64,000 nucleotides of DNA, from positions 310,001 through 374,000 of the forward strand of contig NZ_CP091786.1 of the NCBI RefSeq assembly GCF_022024015.1, given 5' to 3'. How positions within the stretch are numbered: position 1 is the stretch's first letter; every line of letters begins with the position of its first letter. Below are positions 8,288-16,062 of this stretch, piece by piece. The DNA comes from Prevotella sp. E9-3. Lineage in GTDB: Bacteria; Bacteroidota; Bacteroidia; Bacteroidales; Bacteroidaceae. The notes below the pieces were generated by a model. The model was not told where the DNA came from, made no database searches, and saw only the letters and a list, made by a program, of their open reading frames with translations. A program made the translations under genes and the position numbers.

Positions 8288-9609
8288 ATTGGTTTTGAGA
8301 ATGATTTCGTTGTATGTTCCATTAGCGGGTCTATGGCCGCCGCCACGTTCCTGACAAAAGGCATGCCTTCTGTTGTCATGGCGACGGATTGACCGTTGAG
8401 GCTGATGATGCCGTCAGCCTCGATATGAAGAAGTTTTGTGCGGTAGCGTTCCAGTGTATCCTCATCGAGCGTGACGTGGTAGTTACACATCAGCTGTTCG
8501 ATGAAATCGCGTGTTTTTTGTTCTTCTGCCGTCAGCGTATATCCTTTCTTTACCGGCAGAACGCCGTTGTTGACCATGCTGATATATTCGTCTATGTCTT
8601 TCGTGTTCTGGGCATAGGCAGTTTCCAACTGACTGATGCCTGTTACGCCGAAGGCATATACTTGAGCAGTGGTTCGGCGGGTGCAATAGCCCTGGAAGTT
8701 ACGGTGCAACTGTTTAGTGGTGACGGCCTGGTACAGTTCGTCGTCAGGACGAACAAAGTGGTCCATGCCGATACGCACATAGCCAGCATCGGTCAGCATC
8801 TGCTCGGCAGTGGTGAAGATGCGCTCTTTCTCTTCAGGAGTGGGCAGTCCTGCTTTTTCCAGTATCAACTGCTGCTTCTTCAGCCAGGGCACGTGGGCAT
8901 AGCTGAACAGTACCAGTCGCTCGGGCTGGAGTGCAATGGCCCTTTCTATGTTATAGGCAAATTTCTCAGCCGTTTGTCCTGGCAAACCGTAAAGGAAGTC
9001 AAGATTGATTTTTATGCCACCGTTGCGCAGCAATGCGAAAATATCTTCAATAGGCTCCTGTGTGGGGCGACGGTTCACCGTATGCAGAACCTGCTCGTCG
9101 AAGTCCTGTATGCCGATGCTCATACGAGTGAAGCCGGCATCTACCAGTGCCTGCCAGTCGGCCAACGACAAATAGCCGGGATGGCATTCAATAGCTATCT
9201 CCGGACGCTCTATAGTCTGAAAATTGGAAAGAATATGGTCGTTGAACTCCTTGATGACGGCTGGTCGCATGGCTGTGGGACTACCACCTCCGAAATGAAT
9301 CTGCGACACTTTGCGGTCTTTCTCCAACAGCGGAAAGACCAAGTCAATCTCTTGGTGTACTGCCTTCAGGTAATTGTCAACAACCTCTGTCGAGCGCATG
9401 GCATAGCTGTTGCAAGCACAGTAATGACACAGATGGCGACAGAAAGGCAAGTGAAAATAGAACGATAGATTGCGGTCGTTGGCAGCATTCGACTGTCGAA
9501 TGGCATTCACCAGTTCCTCTTCCCCCATCTCGCGGAAATAATTTGCCGGGGGATAGCTGGTATAACGTGGAACGGGCACGTTGTATTTCTCAATAACTGA
9601 CTGTTTCAA
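8284..9609 (-). CDS. hemN: Oxygen-independent coproporphyrinogen III dehydrogenase
   Basis: Radical SAM enzyme that decarboxylates coproporphyrinogen III to protoporphyrinogen IX without oxygen. The cluster motif is CRHLCHYCAC, i.e. CX3CX2CXC with the extra cysteine of genuine HemN rather than HemW/HutW relatives. GGGSPT follows in place of the usual GGGTPT. The early segment VPRYTSYPPANYF is typical of HemN, and the 441-residue length fits. First gene of the operon, with its own promoter upstream at 9655-9685. Confidence 0.95.
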   Translation of the reverse strand: MKQSVIEKYNVPVPRYTSYPPANYFREMGEEELVNAIRQSNAANDRNLSFYFHLPFCRHLCHYCACNSYAMRSTEVVDNYLKAVHQEIDLVFPLLEKDRKVSQIHFGGGSPTAMRPAVIKEFNDHILSNFQTIERPEIAIECHPGYLSLADWQALVDAGFTRMSIGIQDFDEQVLHTVNRRPTQEPIEDIFALLRNGGIKINLDFLYGLPGQTAEKFAYNIERAIALQPERLVLFSYAHVPWLKKQQLILEKAGLPTPEEKERIFTTAEQMLTDAGYVRIGMDHFVRPDDELYQAVTTKQLHRNFQGYCTRRTTAQVYAFGVTGISQLETAYAQNTKDIDEYISMVNNGVLPVKKGYTLTAEEQKTRDFIEQLMCNYHVTLDEDTLERYRTKLLHIEADGIISLNGQSVAMTTEGMPFVRNVAAAIDPLMEHTTKSFSKPI

Positions 9610-9654
9610 AATACCGGAATGTTTTAATTAAGTCCAATGTTTGGTTTACGTGTG

Positions 9655-9685
9655 CAAAGGTACTGTGATTCTCCTGTTCATACAA
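9655..9685 (-). promoter_or_regulatory. Promoter of the heme operon
   Basis: On the minus strand TACCTTTG (9662-9655) matches the Bacteroidetes -7 element TAnnTTTG, with TTG at 9685-9683 and a 20-nt spacer as -33 element. It lies about 45 nt upstream of the hemN ATG. Confidence 0.7.
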
Positions 9686-9726
9686 TCCTCATTTATGTGG
9701 ATTTTGTTTTAAAAGCGAGCTTTTCT

Positions 9727-9757
9727 TTTGTATTTCACTCGACTTTTCGTAACTTTG
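9727..9757 (+). promoter_or_regulatory. Distal sufS promoter, duplicated element
   Basis: TTTG (9727-9730), a 19-nt spacer and TAACTTTG (9750-9757). The 20 bases 9738-9757 recur exactly at 9816-9835, so the promoter core is a direct duplication about 78 bp apart. Confidence 0.6.
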
Positions 9758-9803
9758 GCTATCGCCGAAGGTACCGTGTCTCGGCAAAAAAAGAAACGAG
9801 TTT

Positions 9804-9835
9804 CTTGTTTTTGCGCTCGACTTTTCGTAACTTTG
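9804..9835 (+). promoter_or_regulatory. Proximal sufS promoter
   Basis: CTTG (9804-9807), a 20-nt spacer and TAACTTTG (9828-9835), 31 nt before the sufS ATG. The -7 region is the second copy of the 20-bp direct repeat described for the distal promoter. Confidence 0.65.
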
Positions 9836-9866
9836 CCCCCGATTATCTATTTAGGTTATAATAGTA

Positions 9867-11078
9867 ATGTACGACGTAAAGAAAATTCGTGAAGACTTCC
9901 CCATTCTTTCTCGGGAAGTATATGGAAAGCCCTTGGTTTATTTGGATAATGCTGCCACCACACAGAAACCGCTCTGTGTGCTCGATGCTATGCGCGATGA
10001 ATACCTGAATGTGAATGCCAATGTGCACCGTGGTGTTCATTACCTCTCACAGCAGGCCACTGATCTGCATGAGGCTGCACGTGAAAAGGTACGTGCTTTT
10101 ATCAATGCCGAAAAAACGAGTGAGGTGATTTTCACCCGTGGCACCACCGAGAGCATCAACCTTGTGGCACAGTCGTTTTGCGAAGCCTTTATGAAGGAGG
10201 GTGACGAGGTGGTGGTCACCGATATGGAACACCATTCGAATATTGTTCCCTGGCAACTGCAGGCACAGAAACGCGGTATCGTAGTGCGTCATATGGCCAT
10301 TAACGACCGCGGCGAACTGGCCGACTCCGTCGCAAGCTATCTGACCGAGCGTACCCGACTGGTGAGCATTGCCCATGTGAGCAATGTGCTGGGAACCGTC
10401 AATCCCGTGAAGGACATCATTGCTTTAGCTCACGAACGTGGTATCCCCGTTCTTGTGGATGGTGCTCAGAGTGCGCCCCACATGAAAATCGATGTGCAGG
10501 ATCTTGACTGCGATTTCTTTGCTTTCAGTGGTCATAAGATGTATGGCCCCACCGGCATCGGGGTGCTCTATGGTAAGGAAAAATGGCTGGAGAAGATGCC
10601 TCCCTATCAGGGTGGTGGTGAGATGATTGACCAAGTGTCGTGGGAGAAGACCACCTTCGAGCAACTTCCGTTGAAGTTTGAAGCCGGAACACCCGACTAT
10701 GTGGCTACTCACGGACTGGCCACTGCCATCGACTATCTGCAGTCAATAGGCATGGACCAGATACAGACCCACGAGCAGGAACTTACCCGTTACTGTATGG
10801 AACAGCTTCGCACCATCGAGGGTATGCGCTTCTTTGGCGAGGCCGAACAGAAAGATGCCGTTGTGTCGTTCCAAGTAGGCGATATCCACCATCTGGATAT
10901 GGGTACCTTGCTCGACCGTCTTGGCATTGCCGTCCGTACCGGTCATCACTGTGCCCATCCGCTGATGACCCGCCTGGGTGTCACCGGTACCGTCAGAGCT
11001 TCCTTCGCCCTATATAATAATAAGGAGGAGATAGACATCCTTACGGAAGGTATTCGCAGGGTGAGCCGTATGTTCTGA
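9867..11078 (+). CDS. sufS: Cysteine desulfurase, SufS type
   Basis: PLP enzyme that takes sulfur from cysteine for Fe-S cluster assembly. The N-terminus IREDFPILSREVYGKPLVYLDNAATTQKP is characteristic of group II (SufS/CsdA). The PLP lysine is in FSGHKMYGPTGIGVLYG and the persulfide cysteine in RTGHHCAHPLM. The 403-residue length is standard. No sufBCD genes lie next to it here; a suf operon without sufS would be expected elsewhere, or sufS may be separate in this lineage. argB follows after 60 nt with no obvious promoter, so the two may share a transcript. Confidence 0.95.
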   Translation: MYDVKKIREDFPILSREVYGKPLVYLDNAATTQKPLCVLDAMRDEYLNVNANVHRGVHYLSQQATDLHEAAREKVRAFINAEKTSEVIFTRGTTESINLVAQSFCEAFMKEGDEVVVTDMEHHSNIVPWQLQAQKRGIVVRHMAINDRGELADSVASYLTERTRLVSIAHVSNVLGTVNPVKDIIALAHERGIPVLVDGAQSAPHMKIDVQDLDCDFFAFSGHKMYGPTGIGVLYGKEKWLEKMPPYQGGGEMIDQVSWEKTTFEQLPLKFEAGTPDYVATHGLATAIDYLQSIGMDQIQTHEQELTRYCMEQLRTIEGMRFFGEAEQKDAVVSFQVGDIHHLDMGTLLDRLGIAVRTGHHCAHPLMTRLGVTGTVRASFALYNNKEEIDILTEGIRRVSRMF

Positions 11079-11138
11079 ACGGATTTCCGATATTCTGTAT
11101 AGAGTAATCATTCTGTAGCCACTATAAATAGTATAATA

Positions 11139-11912
11139 ATGAAAGAGAAACTGACTATTGTGAAAGTGGGTGGTGCCGTTGTTGAAGACGAGGCACAGCT
11201 CAAACAGTTGTTGACCGATTTTGCTGCCATCCAGGGCCGTAAGGTGCTGGTACATGGCGGAGGCCGAAGAGCCACACAGGTGGCTGCCCGTCTGGGTATT
11301 GAGTCACAGATGGTGGGCGGACGCCGCATCACCGACGAGCAGATGCTTGAAGTGGTGACGATGGTCTATGGCGGACTGGTAAACAAACATGTGGTGGCTA
11401 TGCTACAGGCAGCTGGCGTGAGTGCCATCGGACTGACTGGTGCCGATGGTGATGTGATCCGTTCGCACCGCCGTCCTATTAAGGATGGGATAGACTACGG
11501 TTTTGTGGGCGATGTTGATAAGGTAGAGAACAAAACCCTTCAGCGACTCGTTGAAGGTGGTATGGTGCCGGTGCTGGCTCCACTCACCCACGACGGACAG
11601 GGAAATATGCTGAACACCAATGCCGATACCATTGCCAGCGAGGCTGCCAAGGCACTGGCCGAACTCTACGATGTGACCCTTATCTATTCGTTCGAGAAGA
11701 AAGGCGTGCTCAGTAATCCCGACGATGACGAGTCGGTAATCCCTACTATCACCCGTACTGATTTCGAACGCTACAAGGCCGATGGCACCATTTCGGGCGG
11801 TATGCTTCCGAAGATAGAGAATGCCCTTGCTGCAATAGAATCGGGAGTGAGTCGCGTTATAATAACTCTTGCCACTCAGATTGATGGCAATCACGGAACA
11901 GTGATTCATTAA
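11139..11912 (+). CDS. argB: N-acetylglutamate kinase family protein (possibly N-succinylglutamate kinase)
   Basis: Amino acid kinase of arginine synthesis that phosphorylates the gamma carboxyl of an N-acylated glutamate. Seen are the N-terminal KVGGAVVEDE, the phosphate-binding VLVHGGGRRATQVAARLG, LTGADGDVIRS, the LNTNADTIASEAAKAL substrate region and GGMLPKIENALAAIESG. In Bacteroides fragilis the arginine pathway uses succinylated intermediates, so the true substrate here may be N-succinylglutamate; that is an inference from relatives. A triple palindromic element begins 9 nt after the stop. Confidence 0.93.
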   Translation: MKEKLTIVKVGGAVVEDEAQLKQLLTDFAAIQGRKVLVHGGGRRATQVAARLGIESQMVGGRRITDEQMLEVVTMVYGGLVNKHVVAMLQAAGVSAIGLTGADGDVIRSHRRPIKDGIDYGFVGDVDKVENKTLQRLVEGGMVPVLAPLTHDGQGNMLNTNADTIASEAAKALAELYDVTLIYSFEKKGVLSNPDDDESVIPTITRTDFERYKADGTISGGMLPKIENALAAIESGVSRVIITLATQIDGNHGTVIH

Positions 11913-11920
11913 CTAAAATA

Positions 11921-11978
11921 AATTATAGCTATAATTCTCGCAATTATAGCTATAATTTTGTGGATTATAGCTATAATT
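11921..11978. repeat. Triple 16-bp palindrome element, copy 1 (TATAGCTA core)
   Basis: Three palindromes AATTATAGCTATAATT start at 11921, 11942 and 11963 (the last begins with G), an exact 21-bp period, with 5-nt spacers CTCGC and TTGTG. A closely similar element lies at 54187-54244 and one with a different core at 24107-24176. It lies after argB and 46 nt before the -33 of the thiamine promoter. Function is unknown. Confidence 0.9.
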
Positions 11979-12024
11979 TTATCAAGGCATTGAGCGGTTG
12001 TGTGCAAAAAAAACGTTCAATGTC

Positions 12025-12054
12025 TTGTTGTTTAATAAAAATTGCTTACCTTTG
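12025..12054 (+). promoter_or_regulatory. Promoter of the thiamine uptake operon
   Basis: TTG at 12025-12027, a 19-nt spacer and TACCTTTG at 12047-12054. Transcription would begin near 12060, about 20 nt before the riboswitch. Confidence 0.75.
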
Positions 12055-12078
12055 CACGCGATTTGCCAAAGTGGCTTA

Positions 12079-12160
12079 TTAAGGGGTGCTGGTTCCGTTG
12101 AACTGGCTGAGATCATACCCTTCTAACCTGTTCGGGTAATGCCGGCGTAGGGATGGATAG
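12079..12160 (+). ncRNA. TPP riboswitch (THI element)
   Basis: The sequence carries the conserved TPP-aptamer blocks in order: GGGGTGCT, CTGAGATCATACCC, AACCTGTTCGGGTAATGCC and GCGTAGGGA. It lies between the promoter and the receptor start at 12232, and so should reduce expression when TPP is abundant. About 40 nt later CCCCCTTTTT (12194-12203) could pair with AAGGGG at the start of the aptamer and may belong to the expression platform; that pairing is a guess. Confidence 0.96.
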
Positions 12161-12231
12161 TAAGGTCAAATCACAATTCTTTCGAATTAGTAGCCCCCTT
12201 TTTATATAGTTTAATTCTTTTATTAAAAGGG

Positions 12232-14541
12232 ATGAAAAGATTGTTTTTTCTCTGTGCGCTGTTGAGCGCAATGACAGCCGAGGCTGTTGAAAATCATGAT
12301 GCGAAGCTGACCGCAGCTCAGCCCGTTGACTCATTGCAATTGGTAGAACTTCAGGATGTTCAGGTACGTTCCACACGTGCTTCAAAGAAGACGCCAATGG
12401 CATTCTCCAATATGAACCGTGATCAGATTAAGCAGGTGAACTACGGTCAGGATATACCTTTTATCCTGTCAATGACCCCCAGCGTCATCACTACCAGCGA
12501 TGCCGGCAACGGTATTGGCTATACCACCATGCGTGTGCGTGGTACCGCTCCCGAGCGTATGAACATCACCGCCAATGGCATTCCTATGAACGATGCCGAA
12601 AGCAATCAGGTGTTCTGGGTGAACATGGGCGATTTCGCCTCCAGCTTGCAGTCCTTGCAGCTTCAGCGTGGTGTAGGCTCTTCAACCAATGGTGCCGGTG
12701 CCTTCGGTGCCACCCTGAACATGCAGACTGAGAGTATCGGTCAGCCCTATGCTGCCGTCGATTTCAGCGGTGGCTCCTATTATACGAATAAGGAGACTGT
12801 GCGATTCTCAACCGGACTGCCCGATGAGGGGCACTGGGGCTTGCAGGGCCGCTTGTCGCACATTGGCTCTAAAGGCTATATAGACCGTGCCGAGACCCAG
12901 CTCTACAGCTATTTCCTGCAGTATGGCTATTTCGATGATGACCGTGCCGTGAAATTCATTACCTGGAACGGCGAAGAGCAGACCTATCATGCCTGGGACT
13001 TTGCCTCTCACTATGCACAGGATACTTATGGCCGCACCTACAATCCCTGTGGCTATATGTATGATGATGCCAACGGCAATCCCGTTTACTATAAGGACCA
13101 GACCGATAATTACCACCAGCAGAACTACCAGATTCTTTGGAACGAGCGCCTCTCGAATGTGCTCTCGCTCAATGCTGCCCTCCACTATACCCGTGGCGAC
13201 GGCTATTATGAGCAGTTCAAAGGCAACAAGAAACTGGGCGACTACATGCCCCTTACCGCTGCCGAAAAAGGAATGAAGAGCGACCTGGTGCGCCAGAAGA
13301 AGATGGCCAATGATTTCTATGGTGCTATTGCCTCACTGGTCTATGACAACCGTAAGGGCCTCGACCTCACAGTGGGTGGCGGCTGGAACAAGTACGACGG
13401 CGACCACTTTGGCCGTGTCACCTATCTCTCCAATGCACCGGCCAGCTATTACGACGGTTTCGAATACTACCGTAACAACGCTCAGAAAACCGATGCCAAC
13501 GTATATGGAAAGGTGAACTACGAGTTCCTTCGTGGCTTGAGCGCTTATGTTGACCTTCAGTACCGTCATGTAGGTCTGAAGATGCAGGAGCCAGGCGACT
13601 GGTACGGACTGAATGTTGATGGCAAGTATATCATCGACGAGAAATATGATTTCCTCAATCCAAAGTTCGGACTGAACTATCAGCTGTCGCCCGCTCATCG
13701 TCTCTATGCTTCTTATGCCATTGCTCATAAGGAGCCCGTGCGCAACAATTTCGAAAACAACTACAATGCCGGTTTGGAGAATCCCCGTGCCGAACGTCTC
13801 AACGACCTCGAAGTGGGCTATCAGCTCACCCTTCCCCGTTTCAGCGCTGGCGTGAATGCCTATTGGATGGACTATAAAGACCAGTTTGTACTCACCGGTG
13901 AGATTGATGCCATCGGCGAAGCCATCACCCGTAACCTGCCCAAGAGCTATCGCATGGGCGTAGAGGTGGAAGCCGCCTGGCAGCCTGTCGATTGGTTCCG
14001 TTGGGATGCCAATGCCACCTTCTCAAAGAACCGTGTGAAAGAGATTGCCGTTCTGCTCGACGACTATACCACCACGGTGACCCTCGACAGTGAAAAGCCA
14101 TTGGCCTTCTCGCCCGATCTGATCTTCAACAATATCTTCACCCTCTCTTACAACGGATTCCGTGCTGCCCTGCAGAGTCAGTATGTGAGCGATCAGTACC
14201 TCACCAACACTGGCTTCAAGGAAATGCTCTGTCAGGATGCCGACGGCAATGACTGCTATGAGACCCTTTTGCTGAAGAAACATTTCACCACCAACATCGA
14301 CCTCAGCTATACCTTTGCCCTGAAGGCACTGGCCCTGAAAGAGGCAACGGTGGGTGTGACTCTCTACAACGTGACCAGCGCCAAGTTTGACAACAACGGC
14401 TGGGCTGCTCCACAGTATCAGCAGGCTGCCGACGGAAGCGTGAAGGCTGTCAACACCTGGGGCGTGCGTGACGATGAGGCCGTAGGCTTTGCACCTTCAG
14501 CACCCTTCCACTTCCTTGCACATCTCTCTCTTAATTTTTAA
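12232..14541 (+). CDS. TonB-dependent outer membrane receptor of the thiamine regulon
   Basis: A 769-residue outer membrane receptor with a signal peptide (about residues 1-19), a plug domain (QDIPFILSMTPSV, MRVRGTAPERMNITANGIPMND, GVGSSTNGAGAFGATLNM) and a long beta-barrel ending in aromatic FHFLAHLSLNF. The TPP riboswitch in its leader and the following pnuT and thiamine pyrophosphokinase genes mark it as the thiamine receptor described for Bacteroidetes by comparative genomics (omr1). No starch-type SusD partner is present. The ligand could be thiamine, TPP or a precursor; the sequence cannot separate these. Confidence 0.92.
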   Translation: MKRLFFLCALLSAMTAEAVENHDAKLTAAQPVDSLQLVELQDVQVRSTRASKKTPMAFSNMNRDQIKQVNYGQDIPFILSMTPSVITTSDAGNGIGYTTMRVRGTAPERMNITANGIPMNDAESNQVFWVNMGDFASSLQSLQLQRGVGSSTNGAGAFGATLNMQTESIGQPYAAVDFSGGSYYTNKETVRFSTGLPDEGHWGLQGRLSHIGSKGYIDRAETQLYSYFLQYGYFDDDRAVKFITWNGEEQTYHAWDFASHYAQDTYGRTYNPCGYMYDDANGNPVYYKDQTDNYHQQNYQILWNERLSNVLSLNAALHYTRGDGYYEQFKGNKKLGDYMPLTAAEKGMKSDLVRQKKMANDFYGAIASLVYDNRKGLDLTVGGGWNKYDGDHFGRVTYLSNAPASYYDGFEYYRNNAQKTDANVYGKVNYEFLRGLSAYVDLQYRHVGLKMQEPGDWYGLNVDGKYIIDEKYDFLNPKFGLNYQLSPAHRLYASYAIAHKEPVRNNFENNYNAGLENPRAERLNDLEVGYQLTLPRFSAGVNAYWMDYKDQFVLTGEIDAIGEAITRNLPKSYRMGVEVEAAWQPVDWFRWDANATFSKNRVKEIAVLLDDYTTTVTLDSEKPLAFSPDLIFNNIFTLSYNGFRAALQSQYVSDQYLTNTGFKEMLCQDADGNDCYETLLLKKHFTTNIDLSYTFALKALALKEATVGVTLYNVTSAKFDNNGWAAPQYQQAADGSVKAVNTWGVRDDEAVGFAPSAPFHFLAHLSLNF

Positions 14542-14594
14542 ATAGTGTGGGAGCGCCCTGATGATAGGGTGCCGCCCGCACCTCAGACTGCTTA

Positions 14595-15185
14595 ATGAAT
14601 ATAGATTGGCTTGATTTGACGACCACGATACTCGGCCTGATTTACATCTGGCTCGAGTATCGTGCTCACATTGCACTCTGGGTGGTAGGCATAGTGATGC
14701 CGGCACTCGATGTTATTCTCTACTGGCAACACGGTCTCTATGGCGATGCCGGTATGGCCGTTTACTACACTCTGGCAGCCGTCTATGGACTGCTGTTCTG
14801 GAAATTCAAGAAAACAAAAAAACTGAAGCGTGAGCTTCCTATTATCTATATGCCGAAGAAATACTACCTGCGAGTGGCTGTATTCTTCTTCGTGGCTTGG
14901 GCGGCCACCTATTATATATTAATAAAGTGGACCAACTCAACGGTGCCCGTGCTCGATTCTTTTACCAATGCCCTCTCGTTTGTGGGACTATGGGCTTTGG
15001 CGCGTAAGTTCATCGAGCAGTGGTTCTTCTGGATGATTGTCGATGCCGTGTGCACCGTACTCTATATCCAGAAGGGCATTCCCTTCAAAGCAGGCCTCTA
15101 CGGCCTTTATGTAGTCATAGCCGTGATGGGCTATTTAAAATGGAAAAGTATAATGATTAATCAGCCAAGAAATGAAATTTCCTGA
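14595..15185 (+). CDS. pnuT: PnuC-family thiamine transporter (PnuT)
   Basis: A 196-residue inner membrane protein of the PnuC family, with several hydrophobic helices and the family pattern IYIWLEYRAHIALWVVGIV near the N-terminus and FIEQWFFWMIVDAV late in the protein. PnuC proteins move nicotinamide riboside; the PnuT subgroup, found under THI elements in Bacteroidetes, moves thiamine, which is then trapped by phosphorylation. Here it stands between the receptor and the kinase. It overlaps the kinase gene by 14 bp. Confidence 0.92.
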   Translation: MNIDWLDLTTTILGLIYIWLEYRAHIALWVVGIVMPALDVILYWQHGLYGDAGMAVYYTLAAVYGLLFWKFKKTKKLKRELPIIYMPKKYYLRVAVFFFVAWAATYYILIKWTNSTVPVLDSFTNALSFVGLWALARKFIEQWFFWMIVDAVCTVLYIQKGIPFKAGLYGLYVVIAVMGYLKWKSIMINQPRNEIS

Positions 15186-15855
15186 CATTCGTGAACAGTT
15201 TCCCTTTGATGCAGTGGTGTTGGCCAATGGCGAGCAGCCTGCACATGATGTACCTCTGAACATATTGCGCGAAGCCCCTTATGTGGTCTGTTGCGATGGT
15301 GCCATTCAGCACTGCGACTGGGCCGATGCCGTGGTGGGCGACTGCGACAGCATACCCTCGTGGGCGCGCGAGGAGTACGATATTATCTACCATGAAGAAG
15401 ACGATCAGGAAGAGAACGACCTGACCAAGGCCACCCGCTTCTGCCTCTCCGAGGGATTCACCCGTTTGGTGTTCCTTGGCGCCACCGGAATGCGCGAAGA
15501 CCATGCCATGGGCAACATATCGTTGCTCATGCGCTATGCACGCGAGCTGCAGGTGCAGGGCCTGATGGCCACCAACTACGGTTGGTTTGTGCCCGTGATT
15601 CACAGCGGCAGTGCCGATGATTCTTCAAAGGATGCACGGCCTGTCCCTGTGACTCATGAGTTTGCTTCTTTCCCTGGTCAGCAAGTCAGCATTTTCAATT
15701 TCGGTTGCACTCAGCTAAACACTGATGGCCTGCGCTATGATGGCTATCCCTTCGTCTCGCTGTGGCAGGGCACGCTCAACGAAGCCACCGCCGACAGTTT
15801 CCGCATCACGGCCGACGGCGATTTCCTCGTTTTCCGTACCTACGAAGGGAAATAG
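15172..15855 (+). CDS. Thiamine pyrophosphokinase
   Basis: Transfers pyrophosphate from ATP to thiamine, giving TPP directly. The 227-residue protein shows the family blocks VVCCDGAIQHC, DAVVGDCDSIP, EENDLTKATRFC and LGATGMREDHAMGNISLL, all metal and nucleotide binding. It starts inside the pnuT 3' end, so uptake and trapping are translationally linked. Its product TPP would bind the riboswitch upstream, closing a feedback loop. No U-rich terminator was seen after it. Confidence 0.93.
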   Translation: MKFPDIREQFPFDAVVLANGEQPAHDVPLNILREAPYVVCCDGAIQHCDWADAVVGDCDSIPSWAREEYDIIYHEEDDQEENDLTKATRFCLSEGFTRLVFLGATGMREDHAMGNISLLMRYARELQVQGLMATNYGWFVPVIHSGSADDSSKDARPVPVTHEFASFPGQQVSIFNFGCTQLNTDGLRYDGYPFVSLWQGTLNEATADSFRITADGDFLVFRTYEGK

Positions 15856-15970
15856 GAAAGTTACTTCGTTCCTTACTTTTAAATCAATAATTACACTCTT
15901 GCCTGATTACTTCAAATAAAACTTACTTCAATTTTCAGATAGTTTTAAGCAAAAAAAAGAGGTTGTGCAT

Positions 15971-16002
15971 TTTGGAAATATTGGGAATAGTCGTTATCTT
16001 TG
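15971..16002 (+). promoter_or_regulatory. Promoter of the TPR/HTH regulator
   Basis: TTTG (15971-15974), a 20-nt spacer and TATCTTTG (15995-16002), about 60 nt before the ATG. The rest of the 207-nt gap after the kinase gene is AT-rich and shows nothing else. Confidence 0.7.
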
Positions 16003-16062
16003 CAGAATCAATGTACGGCAGCATTAGTTTTACTGCTCTACTTTCTGTAATTATCGAATTAA

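Noticed and set aside
8389..9468. A 359-codon plus-strand frame opposite hemN
   Set aside because: hemN has the full radical SAM motif and proper operon spacing; the antisense translation shows no family features.
12232..14541. SusC-type glycan receptor
   Set aside because: The plug/barrel receptor lacks a SusD neighbour and is under a TPP riboswitch with thiamine genes, so thiamine uptake fits far better.
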